A stretch of 64,000 bases of DNA from Polaromonas sp. (GCF_010365105.1 NZ_JAAFGZ010000007.1:62001-126000), one strand, 5' to 3'. Positions 17,672-27,923 are shown, counted from the first letter of the stretch. Notes: a model not told the origin generated them from the sequence alone. Translations and numbers: made by a program.

Positions 17672-18169
17672 TCAGCGCGGACCCTCAAACATCGGGCCAG
17701 ACAACTTGCTGCCCGATTTGATGCCCTTTTTGGCAAACCAGCCCTTGTTCATTTCCAGAACGTAGCGAACCGGCTTGGCGGAACAGTGCGAGTCGGTGGT
17801 TTCAGGTTTCATGTCCGCCGTGTTCACAATGGTGCCGTCATCGGCCACGAAGGCGGCGGTCAGGGGAAGCAGCGTGTTTTTCATCCAGAAGCATTGTTCA
17901 CCGGCCTGTTCGAACACAAAAAGCATGCCCTCATGCTGCGGCATGTCCTTGCGCAGCATCAAGCCGGTCTGCCGCTCCTGCGGTGTCAGGGCTACCTGTG
18001 CGTCAATCACGTACATGCCGGCGTTGATCTTGGCACGCTGGAGATTCAGCTGCGGAGCCTGTTGCGCAGCGGCCCATGCTGGCAGCAACAGGATTGTCGC
18101 CGTCGCCAGCGTACCGATGAAACGGTACGCCTTGGCAGGTCTGTTGGAAAAGCAGTTCTTGAACCCCAT
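17672..18169 (-). CDS. DUF192-family exported protein
   Basis: 165 residues if started at MGFKNCFSN, where AGGG sits nine bases upstream; a start 11 codons earlier (18202) is possible. A signal peptide ends near LLLPAWAAAQQ. The DUF192 domain shows ARTPQERQTGLMLRKDMP-type residues (ALTPQERQTGLMLRKDMP), GMLFVF, CFWMKNTLLPLTAAFV and the NKGWFAKKGIKSGSKL end. The family is small, widespread and without a proven function; it is probably periplasmic. Confidence 0.85.
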   Translation of the reverse strand: MGFKNCFSNRPAKAYRFIGTLATATILLLPAWAAAQQAPQLNLQRAKINAGMYVIDAQVALTPQERQTGLMLRKDMPQHEGMLFVFEQAGEQCFWMKNTLLPLTAAFVADDGTIVNTADMKPETTDSHCSAKPVRYVLEMNKGWFAKKGIKSGSKLSGPMFEGPR

Positions 18170-18216
18170 ACGCGCGCACCCTGGAAGTTTGTTCATAAGC
18201 ATAAACAGCGGCCATT

Positions 18217-18244
18217 AAAAAAGCCCGCACTAGGCGGGCATTTT
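18217..18244 (-). terminator. Terminator after the alanine/lysine-rich exported protein gene
   Basis: GCCCGC (18223-18228) pairs with GCGGGC (18234-18239) over a short loop. On the minus strand it is followed by a T run (TTTTTTAAT). It lies 30 bases past the stop of the gene at 18275. Confidence 0.75.
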
Positions 18245-18274
18245 GACTGAAGCCGGAAACTGTTTCCCCGGTTT

Positions 18275-18574
18275 TCAGCTTTTCTTGGCAGCGGCTTCTT
18301 TCTTCGCCATGGCGGCATCAGCTTTTGCCTTCTTGGCAGCAGCGGCTTTTTCTTTTTTAGCAGCTTTCGCAGCAGCTTTTTCTTCCTTGGTCATGGCCGC
18401 TGGCTTGGCTTTTGCCATGGGAGCAGAGGCTGCCGGCATGGCCGGGGTAGCGGCCACTGCGGGCGTTGCTGCAGCGGCCGGCATTGCGGGCTTCGCTGGC
18501 GCGGCAGCCGGCGCTTGTGCATAGGCGCCTGCAGCAAAAAGTGTGGCAACGAGGGCAGCGAGGATCTTGTTCAT
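18275..18574 (-). CDS. Small exported alanine/lysine-rich protein
   Basis: 99 residues from MNKILAALVATLFAAGAYAQ, a clean signal peptide with AYAQ cleavage and an AGGAA ribosome site. The mature part is low complexity: Ala/Pro repeats (PAKPAMPAAAATPAVA) then a highly basic Lys/Ala helix (KEEKAAAKAAKKEKAAAAKK). No known domain. Such sequences are common in this family of bacteria, and their role (possibly envelope or nucleic-acid contact) is unknown. It has its own terminator, so it is a single-gene unit. Confidence 0.75.
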   Translation of the reverse strand: MNKILAALVATLFAAGAYAQAPAAAPAKPAMPAAAATPAVAATPAMPAASAPMAKAKPAAMTKEEKAAAKAAKKEKAAAAKKAKADAAMAKKEAAAKKS

Positions 18575-18795
18575 CTGGAATTCCTTGAGAAATTGGTAAG
18601 GCAAGTTATCGTTTGAAAACACCCCGAACCTTTCGGAGTCCTTCCCATAACGAAGCAGTTTTCATTGCGTTGACAGCCGTCCAGAATATCGTTGCAAAAA
18701 TTTTTGGGACTAAAATTTAACCGGCCTTTACCTTTATTCCCTGAAGCAACGCGCCAATCAGGTGCGTCATCCAGGCTTACCGGAGACTTCAGTAC

Positions 18796-20049
18796 ATGTA
18801 CCAGCACATCAAGGTGCCCGCCCAAGGCGAGAAAATCACTGTCAACCCAGACAATTCACTGAACGTGCCTGACGAGCCCATCATTCCCTTCATCGAGGGC
18901 GACGGAACGGGTGTCGATATTTCTCCGGTCATGCTGAAAGTGGTCGATGCCGCAGTTGCCAAGGCTTATGGTGGCAAGCGAAAAATCCAGTGGATGGAAG
19001 TGTTTGCCGGTGAAAAAGCCACCAAGGTCTATGGACCTGACGTCTGGCTGCCGGAAGAAACGCTGCATGCCGTGAAGGACTATGTGGTGTCCATCAAGGG
19101 ACCGCTGACGACGCCCGTGGGCGGCGGCATTCGAAGCCTGAACGTGGCGATGCGCCAGGAACTGGACCTGTATGTCTGCCTGCGCCCCATTCAGTACTTT
19201 GCCGGCGTGCCATCGCCGGTCAAGGAGCCGCAAAAAACCAACATGGTGATCTTTCGCGAAAATTCGGAAGACATCTACGCCGGCATTGAATTTGAATCAG
19301 GCAGCGACAAGGCTAAAAAGCTCATCAAATTCCTGCAGGATGAACTGGGTGTCAAAAAGATCCGCTTTCCTGAAACTTCGGGCATTGGCATCAAGCCGGT
19401 GTCCAGCGAAGGCACCGAGCGCCTGATGCGCAAGGCGATCCAGTACGCCATTGACAACGACAAGTCCAGCGTGACCATCGTGCACAAAGGCAACATCATG
19501 AAGTTCACCGAAGGCGGCTTTCGCGACTGGGCTTATGCCCTGGCGCAGAAGGAATTCGGCGCTGAACTGATCGACGGCGGCCCATGGTGCCAGTTCAAGA
19601 ATCCAAAAACCGGCAAGGACATCGTCATCAAGGACGTGATCGCCGACGCATTCCTTCAGCAAATCCTGCTGCGCCCGGCCGAGTACAGCGTGATTGCCAC
19701 GCTTAACCTGAACGGCGACTACATTTCCGATGCCCTTGCAGCCCAGGTTGGCGGCATCGGCATTGCGCCCGGGGCCAACCTCAGCGACACCATCGCCATG
19801 TTCGAAGCCACCCATGGCACCGCGCCAAAATACGCCGGAAAGGATTACGTCAACCCCGGTTCCCTGATCCTGTCGGCCGAAATGATGCTGCGCCACATGG
19901 GCTGGCTGGAGGCGGCTGACCTCATCATCAGTTCAATGGAGCACTCGATTGCCTCCAAAAAAGTCACCTATGACTTCGCCCGCCTGATGGACGGCGCCAC
20001 GCAGGTGAGCTGCTCGGGCTTTGGGCAGGTCATGATCGACCATATGTGA
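18796..20049 (+). CDS. icd: Isocitrate dehydrogenase (NADP-dependent, homodimeric)
   Basis: 417 residues, the E. coli Icd size. Substrate-binding residues are in [29 protein letters not shown], including the Ser of IRSLN that AceK phosphorylates in enterobacteria. Also seen are the [12 protein letters not shown] stretch, [14 protein letters not shown], the metal Asp residues in [10 protein letters not shown] and [17 protein letters not shown], and the nucleotide-binding [20 protein letters not shown]. It decarboxylates isocitrate to 2-oxoglutarate in the TCA cycle. It is monocistronic, with a terminator after it. Confidence 0.97.
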   Translation: MYQHIKVPAQGEKITVNPDNSLNVPDEPIIPFIEGDGTGVDISPVMLKVVDAAVAKAYGGKRKIQWMEVFAGEKATKVYGPDVWLPEETLHAVKDYVVSIKGPLTTPVGGGIRSLNVAMRQELDLYVCLRPIQYFAGVPSPVKEPQKTNMVIFRENSEDIYAGIEFESGSDKAKKLIKFLQDELGVKKIRFPETSGIGIKPVSSEGTERLMRKAIQYAIDNDKSSVTIVHKGNIMKFTEGGFRDWAYALAQKEFGAELIDGGPWCQFKNPKTGKDIVIKDVIADAFLQQILLRPAEYSVIATLNLNGDYISDALAAQVGGIGIAPGANLSDTIAMFEATHGTAPKYAGKDYVNPGSLILSAEMMLRHMGWLEAADLIISSMEHSIASKKVTYDFARLMDGATQVSCSGFGQVMIDHM

Positions 20050-20076
20050 GCGGATTTACCCGTAAAAACAATGCAG

Positions 20077-20108
20077 ACCGCCCGGGAGCGATCCCGTGGC
20101 GGTTTTTT
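20077..20108 (+). terminator. Rho-independent terminator of icd
   Basis: ACCGCC then CGGGA pair with TCCCG then GGCGGT around a GCGA tetraloop, with one bulged T; six T follow. It is 27 bases past the icd stop. Confidence 0.88.
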
Positions 20109-20226
20109 CATTCCAGGCAAACACCTTGCAGAGGTGAATCCGCCGCTGCAGACTTGAACTTTGCCTGGGCACCACCAATTGATTTGCCTGATGCAATGAA
20201 CGGTACCGATGGCTAGAATGATTTCC

Positions 20227-20598
20227 ATGGCAACAAAACCCCCCAAATCGCCGGCCCCGCCGCCAAGTCCCGCGGTCGTCAAGCCTGCCGATGTCAACGG
20301 CGGAGACTCGGTGGTGCTGGAGCGCCGTCCGCAAAAAACCAAACCACCACAGATGTACCAGGTGGTGTTGCTCAATGACGACTACACGCCCATGGAGTTC
20401 GTCGTGGTCGTCATCCAGGAATTTTTCAACAAGGACCGCGAGACGGCGACCCAGATCATGCTCAAGATACACCTCGATGGAAAAGGAATCTGCGGGGTTT
20501 TCTCCAGGGACGTCGCCGCCACCAAGGTGGACCAGGTGACCGAAGCCTCCCGGAAAAACGGTCATCCGCTGCAATGTGTCAGCGAGCCCATTGAATAA
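20227..20598 (+). CDS. clpS: ClpS adaptor protein
   Basis: 123 residues from [13 protein letters not shown]; in-frame ATGs 6 and 3 codons earlier (20209, 20218) are possible and no strong ribosome site decides. An unstructured Pro-rich N-terminal tail is followed by the core [20 protein letters not shown] with the N-end-substrate pocket (Asn-Asp pair), [23 protein letters not shown] and [12 protein letters not shown]. ClpS delivers N-degron substrates to ClpAP. clpA follows 79 bases downstream, the universal arrangement. Confidence 0.96.
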   Translation: MATKPPKSPAPPPSPAVVKPADVNGGDSVVLERRPQKTKPPQMYQVVLLNDDYTPMEFVVVVIQEFFNKDRETATQIMLKIHLDGKGICGVFSRDVAATKVDQVTEASRKNGHPLQCVSEPIE

Positions 20599-20677
20599 CG
20601 GCAAAATCGGCCAATATCCCCTTAAGCGTCGAATAGACCAGTAAAGTAGTTACCCAAGCAAGCCGAAAGGAAAATCT

Positions 20678-23014
20678 ATGATTGCCCAGGAATTAGAAGT
20701 CAGCTTGCACATGGCCTTTGTCGAGGCTCGCCAGCAACGTCACGAGTTCATCACCGTCGAACACCTGCTGCTGGCCTTGCTGGACAACCCCAGTGCCGCT
20801 GAAGTGCTGCGCGCCTGCTCAGCCAATGTGGATGATTTGCGCAAGTCGCTTGCCAATTTCATCAAGGACAACACGCCACAGGTTGCCGGCACCGACGATG
20901 TCGATACGCAGCCCACGCTGGGTTTCCAGCGCGTGATCCAGCGCGCCATCATGCATGTGCAGTCCACCGGAAGCGGCAAGAAGGAAGTCACCGGTGCCAA
21001 TGTGCTTGTCGCCATTTTTGGCGAAAAAGACTCGCATGCGGTGTACTACCTGCACCAGCAGGGCGTCACGCGCCTTGATGTGGTCAATTTCATTGCCCAT
21101 GGCATCAAGAAAAGCGATCCGCCCGAGCCGACCAAAACCGGCGAAAGCGCTGCTGAAAATGAAGAAGCCGGTGAGAAGAATGAAAAGGCTTCGCCGCTGG
21201 AGCAGTACACCGTCAACCTCAACCAGCTCGCCAAGGAAGGCAAGATCGATCCGCTGATTGGCCGCCACTACGAAGTCGAGCGCGTGATCCAGATCCTGTG
21301 CCGCCGACGCAAGAACAACCCTCTGCTGGTGGGCGAGGCCGGCGTGGGGAAGACGGCAATTGCCGAGGGGCTGGCCTGGCGCATCACGCAAAAGGACGTG
21401 CCCGAAATCCTGGCCGAGGCGCAGGTCTATTCGCTCGACATGGGTGCATTGCTGGCCGGTACCAAGTACCGGGGCGACTTTGAACAACGCCTCAAGGGCG
21501 TGCTCAAGTCACTCAAGGACAAGCCCAACGGTATTTTGTTCATTGACGAAATCCACACGCTGATCGGTGCCGGTGCGGCTTCGGGCGGCACGCTGGATGC
21601 GTCCAATCTGCTCAAGCCAGCCCTCAGTTCGGGTCAGCTCAAGTGCATTGGCGCGACTACCTTCACCGAATACCGTGGCATTTTCGAGAAAGACGCGGCC
21701 CTGTCGCGGCGCTTCCAGAAGGTTGATGTGGTCGAGCCGACGGTGCAGGAAACCGTCGATATCCTCAAGGGGCTGAAGTCTCGCTTTGAAGAACACCACG
21801 GCGTCAAATATGCTTTGGCGGCCCTCCAGGCGGCGGCCGAGCTCAGCGCCAAGTACATCAACGACCGCCATTTGCCAGACAAGGCGATTGACGTGATCGA
21901 CGAAGCGGGCGCGGCCCAGCGCATCCTGCCGGCCAACAAGCGCAAGAAAACCATCACCAAGACCGAGGTGGAAGAGATCGTGGCCAAGATCGCCCGCATC
22001 CCGCCCGCCAACGTTTCCAACGATGACCGCGGCAAGCTCAAGACGCTGGAACGCGATCTTAAAAGCGTGGTGTTTGGCCAGGACAAGGCACTCGACGTGC
22101 TGGCCTCGGCTGTCAAGATGGCGCGTTCAGGTCTGGGCAAGGACGACAAGCCGATTGGCTCCTTCCTGTTTTCCGGCCCCACGGGTGTCGGCAAGACCGA
22201 AGCGGCCAAGCAACTGGCCTACATCATGGGCATCGAGCTGATCCGTTTCGACATGTCCGAGTACATGGAGCGCCATGCCGTGAGCCGGCTGATTGGCGCG
22301 CCTCCGGGCTATGTCGGCTTCGACCAGGGCGGCCTTCTGACCGAAGCCGTGACCAAGAAGCCGCATTGCGTGCTGCTGCTCGACGAAATCGAAAAGGCGC
22401 ACCCGGACATCTTCAATGTGCTGCTGCAGGTCATGGACCACGGCACGCTGACGGACAACAACGGGCGCAAGGCCGATTTCCGCAACGTGATCATCGTCAT
22501 GACGACCAATGCGGGCGCCGAGACCATGAACAAGGCGACCATCGGCTTCACGAATCCGCGCGAAGCCGGCGATGAGATGGCTGACATCAAACGCCTGTTC
22601 ACGCCCGAGTTTCGCAACCGCCTTGATGCGGTGGTGAGTTTCAAGGCGCTCGACGAAGTGGTCATCCTGCGTGTGGTCGACAAGTTCCTGCTGCAGCTTG
22701 AAACCCAGCTGGCCGAGAAGAAGGTCGAGGTCACGTTCACCGACACGCTGCGCAAGTACCTGGGCAAAAAGGGTTTCGATCCGCTAATGGGTGCGCGTCC
22801 GATGCAGCGGCTGATCCAGGACACGATCCGCCGTGCGCTGGCCGACGAGTTGCTGTTTGGCCGTTTGACCGATGGCGGTCGTCTGACCGTGGACATGAAG
22901 GTCACGACCGACGAAAAAGGCGTGGAAACCGGCGAAGTCGAGCTGGACATCCAGCCCCTGCCCAAGCGCGAAGGCCGCGCCAAGCCCGAGTCGGAAGCGG
23001 CAGAAGCAAGTTGA
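20678..23014 (+). CDS. clpA: ATP-dependent Clp protease ATP-binding subunit ClpA
   Basis: 778 residues, close to the E. coli length (758). The Clp-N repeat domain (about 1-145) is followed by an acidic linker, the first AAA+ domain with Walker A GEAGVGKT at 219-226 and Walker [10 protein letters not shown], and the second AAA+ domain with GPTGVGKTE and [13 protein letters not shown]. The C-terminal domain ends in a charged tail. The ClpP-binding IGL/IGF-type loop is present as [10 protein letters not shown]. It unfolds proteins for ClpP; clpP itself is not in the window. A terminator follows. Confidence 0.97.
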   Translation: MIAQELEVSLHMAFVEARQQRHEFITVEHLLLALLDNPSAAEVLRACSANVDDLRKSLANFIKDNTPQVAGTDDVDTQPTLGFQRVIQRAIMHVQSTGSGKKEVTGANVLVAIFGEKDSHAVYYLHQQGVTRLDVVNFIAHGIKKSDPPEPTKTGESAAENEEAGEKNEKASPLEQYTVNLNQLAKEGKIDPLIGRHYEVERVIQILCRRRKNNPLLVGEAGVGKTAIAEGLAWRITQKDVPEILAEAQVYSLDMGALLAGTKYRGDFEQRLKGVLKSLKDKPNGILFIDEIHTLIGAGAASGGTLDASNLLKPALSSGQLKCIGATTFTEYRGIFEKDAALSRRFQKVDVVEPTVQETVDILKGLKSRFEEHHGVKYALAALQAAAELSAKYINDRHLPDKAIDVIDEAGAAQRILPANKRKKTITKTEVEEIVAKIARIPPANVSNDDRGKLKTLERDLKSVVFGQDKALDVLASAVKMARSGLGKDDKPIGSFLFSGPTGVGKTEAAKQLAYIMGIELIRFDMSEYMERHAVSRLIGAPPGYVGFDQGGLLTEAVTKKPHCVLLLDEIEKAHPDIFNVLLQVMDHGTLTDNNGRKADFRNVIIVMTTNAGAETMNKATIGFTNPREAGDEMADIKRLFTPEFRNRLDAVVSFKALDEVVILRVVDKFLLQLETQLAEKKVEVTFTDTLRKYLGKKGFDPLMGARPMQRLIQDTIRRALADELLFGRLTDGGRLTVDMKVTTDEKGVETGEVELDIQPLPKREGRAKPESEAAEAS

Positions 23015-23050
23015 TCGCCTGAAACCAGCCCTGAACCGGCTGGCAGGCTC

Positions 23051-23086
23051 AAAAAGGCCGGTAGCATCTTGCTATCGGCCTTTTTT
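23051..23086 (+). terminator. Rho-independent terminator of clpA
   Basis: GGCCGGTAGCA pairs with TGCTATCGGCC around a 3-base loop; A5 lies upstream and T6 downstream. It is 37 bases past the clpA stop. Confidence 0.88.
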
Positions 23087-23092
23087 CATGGC

Positions 23093-23161
23093 GCTACCAA
23101 AAAAGTAGCTGCCAGCGCCCGTGTTACCTGCGGAAAAGGCCTATTTGATTAAAAATCTTGG
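23093..23161 (+). repeat. Interspersed repeat copy 4
   Basis: GCTACC, spacer, AGTAGCTGCCAGCGCCCG, a short spacer, then TGCGGAAAAGGCCTATTT and an A/T-rich AAAATC end. It fills the gap between the clpA terminator and sbcB and ends 14 bases before the sbcB ATG. Confidence 0.75.
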
Positions 23162-23174
23162 AAAAAACCAGCCC

Positions 23175-24617
23175 ATGGATTCCCACACCTTTCTCTGGCA
23201 TGACTACGAAACCTTTGGCCTGAATCCGCGGCGCGACCGGCCGGCGCAGTTTGCCGGCATTCGCACCGATGCCGAACTCAATGAAATCGGCGAGCCCCTG
23301 ATGGTCTACTGCCAGCCGGCCAACGACTACCTGCCGGACCCGGCGTCCTGCGTCCTGACCGGCATCACACCGCAGCATTGCCTGGCGCAGGGTGTGCCCG
23401 AGCACGCCTTCGCCGCGCAGATCGAGCAGGCGCTGGCGCTGCCCGGCACGATTGGCGTGGGCTACAACACCATCCGGTTTGACGACGAGGTGACGCGCCA
23501 CCTGTTCTGGCGCAACCTGATCGACCCGTATGCTAGAGAATGGCAGAACGACTGCGGCCGCTGGGACTTGCTTGACGTGGTGCGCATGGCCTATGCGCTG
23601 CGTCCCGACGGCATTCAGTGGCCGCTGAAGGACGATGGCAAGCCCAGCTTCAGGCTCGAAGACCTGGCGCGGGCCAATGGCCTGATGCATGAGACCGCCC
23701 ACGATGCGCTGTCGGATGTGCGCGCCACGATTGCCTTGGGCCGGCTGATCCGCACGGCGCAGCCCAAACTGTTCGACTTTTGCCTGGGGCTGCACAAGAA
23801 GGCCCGGGTACTAGCCGAACTGGGTCTGCCGGCGACGGCGCAAATGTCCAGGCCTTTCTTGCATGTCTCGGGCATGTTTTCCTCTGAACGAGGTTGTCTG
23901 GCCATCATGTTTCCGCTGGCCACCCATCCGTCGAACAAGAACGAAGTGCTGGCCTGGGACCTGGCGTACGACCCGAGCGAGTTGTCGCTGCTCGACGTGG
24001 CGACGCTGCGCCTGCGGCTGTTCAGCAAATCAGCCGACCTGCCCGAAGGTGTGCTGCGTCTGCCGATCAAGTCGGTGCACCTGAACAAGTCACCCATGGT
24101 CGTACGTAATCTACAGACATTGACGTCCACCATGGCCGCGCGCTGGGGAGTGGACAAGGAAAAGGCGCTGCGCCATGCCGAAATCGCCGCCGGCCTGCCC
24201 GACATGAGCGCGCTCTGGTCCGAGGTGTTCCGGCATCCGGCATCGGACACACCCGATGTCGATGAAAACCTGTATGGCGGCTTCATTGGCAACGAGGACC
24301 GCCTCAGGCTGAACCAGTTGCGTGAACTGTCAGCCGATGAACTGGCGCACAGCCGGATGGGGTTTGACGACGAGCGCTTGCCTGAACTGGTGTTTCGCTA
24401 CCGCGCCCGCAATTTTCCGCAAACCCTTAGTCCGGAAGATTCTGAGCGCTGGGAAGCGCACCGGGCCGCGCGACTGCTCGAAGGCGAGGGCGGTGCGCGC
24501 AATGTCGATGCGCTGTTTGAAGAAATTGACGCCCTGGCCGAAACCGCCGACGAGCGGGCAGAGGCGATTCTGGGCGCCTTGTATGACTATGCCGAGTCAA
24601 TTGCGCCGGAACTCTAG
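23175..24617 (+). CDS. sbcB: Exodeoxyribonuclease I
   Basis: 480 residues from MDSHTFLWHDYETFG. An earlier Met would add 18 residues encoded within a repeat copy, so it was rejected. DEDD exonuclease residues: Asp10 and Glu12 (HDYETFG), Asp in FDDEVTRHLFWRN, and His/Asp in HETAHDALSDVRATI. The SH3-like and helical C-terminal domains specific to ExoI follow (KSPMVVRNLQTL, YGGFIGNEDRLRL). It degrades single-stranded DNA 3' to 5' in recombination and mismatch repair. Confidence 0.93.
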   Translation: MDSHTFLWHDYETFGLNPRRDRPAQFAGIRTDAELNEIGEPLMVYCQPANDYLPDPASCVLTGITPQHCLAQGVPEHAFAAQIEQALALPGTIGVGYNTIRFDDEVTRHLFWRNLIDPYAREWQNDCGRWDLLDVVRMAYALRPDGIQWPLKDDGKPSFRLEDLARANGLMHETAHDALSDVRATIALGRLIRTAQPKLFDFCLGLHKKARVLAELGLPATAQMSRPFLHVSGMFSSERGCLAIMFPLATHPSNKNEVLAWDLAYDPSELSLLDVATLRLRLFSKSADLPEGVLRLPIKSVHLNKSPMVVRNLQTLTSTMAARWGVDKEKALRHAEIAAGLPDMSALWSEVFRHPASDTPDVDENLYGGFIGNEDRLRLNQLRELSADELAHSRMGFDDERLPELVFRYRARNFPQTLSPEDSERWEAHRAARLLEGEGGARNVDALFEEIDALAETADERAEAILGALYDYAESIAPEL

Positions 24618-24630
24618 AAAACCTGTAGTT

Positions 24631-24698
24631 GCTATTGAATAAATAGCTGAATACGCCGGTGGGATATGCGCAAATGGCCTGAATGTCTTAAGTTTTAG
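24631..24698 (+). repeat. Interspersed repeat copy 5
   Basis: GCTATTG, spacer, AATAGCTG, then ATATGCGCAAATGGCC and an A/T-rich end with TTAAGTTTTA. Its tail contains the complement of the stop codon of the convergent glutathione transferase gene (24695-24697). Confidence 0.7.
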
Positions 24699-25435
24699 GG
24701 TGTCAAGCCAGTCGTCGGGTCAGCCAGCCATCCCAACGCAATGCCCGGCTCGCCCGGCTGCCACGGCGGATATTTTTCCATGACCTGCTGAAACAGCGGC
24801 CCGGTCTCCCAATCCCGTAGCCACGCCTTCAGGTGCGGCCACGGCTGGGCATCAAACCACGCCCGGTCAGTGTGTGCAAACTGGCGGACAAACGGCAGGA
24901 TGGCCATGTCGGCCAGGCTCGCCGTATCGCCAAACAGCCAGGCGTGATGGCTCAAACGGGTTTCAAGCTCCATTAGCCAACTGCCCGCGTCGGCCTGGTG
25001 CGCCTGGGCAAAGGCCTGCTCGTCGCTTGCGTGCTCGTGCCGGTAGCGGTTGGGGTACTTGTAGCGGTCCAGGTGCTGCTTGAACTCGCCGTCGTTGAAC
25101 GCGATCAGCGCCTGCATCGACGGCAGCGTTTCGCGACCCGCCGCGAGCCAGTCGTATGGGTCGTTCTGCGCCAGCGCCCAGTGCATGATCTCCAGGCTCT
25201 GCTCGATCACCTGGCCGTCGGGCAACACCAGCACCGGCACCGTCGCCTTGGAGGATGCAGCCAGCAGGTCGGCCGGTTTGCTGCGCAGCACGACTTCACG
25301 CAATTCGCACCGCAGGTCGCTGGCCGCGATGGCCAGCCGTGCCCGCATCGCATAGGGGCAGCGGCGAAAGGAATACAGCACCGGCAGGGGCTGAAGCGAT
25401 TGGGAAAAAGGGGGCAGGGCCGATGCCATGTCCAT
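24695..25435 (-). CDS. Glutathione S-transferase family protein
   Basis: 246 residues. The thioredoxin-like N-terminus has YSFRRCPYAMRARLAIA, the CPYA motif recalling the CPYC/CPxA of omega-class or glutaredoxin-like GSTs. TVPVLVLPDGQVIEQSLEIMHWAL supplies the cis-Pro and glutathione site, and the helical domain has FGDTASLADMAILPFVRQF. The start ATG is one base from the trhO stop, so the pair is co-transcribed. It probably carries out thiol transfer or deglutathionylation; substrate unknown. Confidence 0.85.
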   Translation of the reverse strand: MDMASALPPFSQSLQPLPVLYSFRRCPYAMRARLAIAASDLRCELREVVLRSKPADLLAASSKATVPVLVLPDGQVIEQSLEIMHWALAQNDPYDWLAAGRETLPSMQALIAFNDGEFKQHLDRYKYPNRYRHEHASDEQAFAQAHQADAGSWLMELETRLSHHAWLFGDTASLADMAILPFVRQFAHTDRAWFDAQPWPHLKAWLRDWETGPLFQQVMEKYPPWQPGEPGIALGWLADPTTGLTP

Positions 25436-25436
25436 G

Positions 25437-26393
25437 TCATTCGCTACCCGGTTGCCGCACGCCTATGTGCGCTTGATGGCGCGCGGCGGCCAGTTCGACC
25501 TGGCGCTGGCGTTCACGGTAGCCGTGCTTTTGCGCGTCGGTGGTGCGGTCATGGCAGTGCGCGCAACTCACCCCACGTTCATACAGCGGCGATTGGCGGT
25601 CTGCAGCGCTCAGCGGGTCGCGGCAGGACCGGCACAGCGTGAAGTCGCCCGGCTGCAGCCCGTGGCCGACCGAGACGCGCTCGTCGAACACGAAGCATTC
25701 GCCTTGCCACTTGCTTTTCGCCTCGGGCATGGTTTCAAGGTACTTGAGGATGCCGCCTTCCAGGTGATAGACCTCTTCAAAACCCTGCGCCCGCATGAAG
25801 GCGGTGGACTTTTCGCAGCGGATGCCGCCGGTGCAGAACATGGCCACCCGGGGCTTCTTGCCATCGACCGGCGCCAGCGCGCCGCCATCGGCCATTTCCC
25901 TTTCGACCCAGGCGGGCAGCTCCGAAAAGCTGTGCGTGGCCGGGTTGATGGCGCCCTTAAAAGTGCCGATGGCGACTTCGTAGTCATTGCGGGTATCGAC
26001 CAGTACCAGCGCTGGATCGGCGAGCAGTTCGTCCCAGTCCTGCGGTTTGACGTACTGGCCGGCCATCAGCGCGGGGTGCACATCCGGCACGCCCAGCGTG
26101 ACGATCTCCTTTTTCAGCCGCACCTTCATGCGGTAGAACGGCATCTGCGCGGCATGCGCTTCCTTGTGTTCCAGCGTGGCCAGGCGCGGGTCGCCACGCA
26201 GGAAGCCCAGCACCGCATGCACTCCCTGAGTGGTTCCGGAAATCGTGCCGTTGATGCCTTCCGGCGCCAGCAGCAGCGTACCCTTGACGCCCTGCGCTTC
26301 GCAGCAGGCCAGCAGCGGAGCCTGCAGCGCGTCAAAGTCAGGCAGTTCGACAAATTTATACAGGGCGGCGGTCAGGAAGTCGGGCGTGATCAT
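25437..26393 (-). CDS. trhO: tRNA uridine(34) hydroxylase (TrhO/YceA), rhodanese family
   Basis: 318 residues from MITPDFLTAALYKF; a longer frame upstream lacks family similarity. An N-terminal acylphosphatase-like domain (LLLAPEGINGTISGT) precedes a rhodanese domain with VLVDTRNDYEVAIGTFKGAINP and the active-site loop MFCTGGIRCEKSTAFM around its catalytic Cys. A C-terminal cysteine-rich region (CRSCRDPLS, CAHCHDRT) resembles a zinc knuckle. The family hydroxylates U34 of some tRNAs at C5 using oxygen. The downstream GST gene follows after one base. Confidence 0.92.
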   Translation of the reverse strand: MITPDFLTAALYKFVELPDFDALQAPLLACCEAQGVKGTLLLAPEGINGTISGTTQGVHAVLGFLRGDPRLATLEHKEAHAAQMPFYRMKVRLKKEIVTLGVPDVHPALMAGQYVKPQDWDELLADPALVLVDTRNDYEVAIGTFKGAINPATHSFSELPAWVEREMADGGALAPVDGKKPRVAMFCTGGIRCEKSTAFMRAQGFEEVYHLEGGILKYLETMPEAKSKWQGECFVFDERVSVGHGLQPGDFTLCRSCRDPLSAADRQSPLYERGVSCAHCHDRTTDAQKHGYRERQRQVELAAARHQAHIGVRQPGSE

Positions 26394-26624
26394 GGGGGTA
26401 ATCCAGGCGAAAAAAGGGTGGGCGCTGTCGTGCCCCGGTAGGCCAATTATCCCGCCACCCGGGTTTTTAACGCCAAGCCTTGTTTTTGGGGAAAAGAGCT
26501 TACAAAAAATTATGCTGCATTGCAGCAAAATACGGGGAGCGGTTGGGAATCATGACCCGCGCATGGCGTTTGCGGCATCGGCCCCATTCCAGACCCCTGA
26601 AAACACCACAAAGCCAAAGTCCCC

Positions 26625-27848
26625 ATGACAAAAAGTCTGACCAGCCTCTGGCTCAAGAACCTGCGCCTCGTTGGCAAGGCACAGCAGGCGCAGGGCCGCA
26701 AACTCTTCAAAAATCTGTTGACGACGCCGGCCCGCACACCATTGGCCAAAAGCATCAAGCCCGCCAAAGTTGCCAAGACCCTTCGCACCACCACCCTGAA
26801 AACCGTCAAGGCGCTGAAGCCGGTGAAGCCTCCGGTGGTAAAAGCCGCCAAGCCGCGCCGCAAGGCGGCTGCTCCTCCCGCCGGGCCTGCGGCGACGCTG
26901 CTGCCGGCACTGCCTGGAAGCTGGAAGAAATCCTTCTTCAGCCTGCCGGGCACGGGGCTGGCCCCGGCACGCCGGATGATGTACTGGCTTTACCTGCCGT
27001 CCGGTGTTGCCAAGGCGCCGCTCCCGCTGGTTGTCATGCTGCACGGCTGCAAGCAGACCGCGACCGATTTTGCCGCTTCCACCCGCATGAACCAGCTGGC
27101 CGAACGCAAGGGCTTCGCGGTGCTGTATCCGCAGCAGTCGGCCGCCGCCGACGCGAACCGCTGCTGGCACTGGTACCGGCGCGCCACCCAGCAAGGCCAT
27201 GGCGATGTCGCGCTGATCGCCGAAATGATCAAGCAGGTGCGCGTCCGGAACCGGCTGGACACGACGCGCACCTATGTTGCAGGCATGTCTGCGGGCGCCG
27301 GCCTGGCGGCCATCCTGGCCTTGCGCCATCCGCAGCTTATTGCCGCCGCCGGTCTGCATTCGGCGCCGGTCTTTGGCACCAGTGACTCGCCCATGAGCGG
27401 TTTCCAGGCGATGCAGCAGGGCGCCGGCGTGCATCACAAGGAGGCGGTGCGCGAGTTCACCGACAGCAAACTGCAGTTTCCCGGCATGCCGGTCATGCTG
27501 ATCCAGGGCAAGAGCGATTCGGTGGTGCGCCGTGTGAATGTGGACCACCTGAGCGCCCAGTTTTCCATCATCGACGCCCCCTGGATCACCAGCGCCGAAC
27601 CGGTGGTGCGCAGCTATGCCGGGCGCCGCAGCGGCCGAAGCCCGCGCCATGCCTACAAGACGGCGACCTATTACGCCGGCCGAAAGCCGATGCTGGTGAA
27701 ATGCGAGATTGACCTGCTGGGCCATGCGTGGAGCGGCGGTGACGGCCGCCTGGACTACAGCACGCCCGAAGGTCCGGATGCCACGCTGCTGTTGTGGACC
27801 TTTTTCTCGCGCCAGCAGCGCCTGCAATCGGTGCCAATGCCGATGTAG
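26625..27848 (+). CDS. PHB depolymerase-family esterase with lysine-rich N-terminal tail
   Basis: 407 residues. The catalytic domain begins near residue 100; the oxyanion segment is VVMLHGCKQTATDFA and the nucleophile is Ser222 in AGMSAGAGLAA. A His comes late in LLGHAWSGGD, with an Asp in between (SDSVV). This is the esterase/PHB depolymerase family that attacks polyhydroxybutyrate or similar polyesters. Residues 40-85 are a Lys/Ala/Pro repeat (KPAKVAK, KALKPVKPPVVKAAKP) like the tails of histone H1-like and granule-associated DNA-binding proteins. No signal peptide is visible, so an intracellular substrate is likelier than an extracellular one. Confidence 0.82.
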   Translation: MTKSLTSLWLKNLRLVGKAQQAQGRKLFKNLLTTPARTPLAKSIKPAKVAKTLRTTTLKTVKALKPVKPPVVKAAKPRRKAAAPPAGPAATLLPALPGSWKKSFFSLPGTGLAPARRMMYWLYLPSGVAKAPLPLVVMLHGCKQTATDFAASTRMNQLAERKGFAVLYPQQSAAADANRCWHWYRRATQQGHGDVALIAEMIKQVRVRNRLDTTRTYVAGMSAGAGLAAILALRHPQLIAAAGLHSAPVFGTSDSPMSGFQAMQQGAGVHHKEAVREFTDSKLQFPGMPVMLIQGKSDSVVRRVNVDHLSAQFSIIDAPWITSAEPVVRSYAGRRSGRSPRHAYKTATYYAGRKPMLVKCEIDLLGHAWSGGDGRLDYSTPEGPDATLLLWTFFSRQQRLQSVPMPM

Positions 27849-27923
27849 GCGCTGCACTCGCCTGTCGGCATCGATTTTTTCAAGTCATTAACGGCATTTG
27901 CGTACTATCAGCGTTGGTTTATT

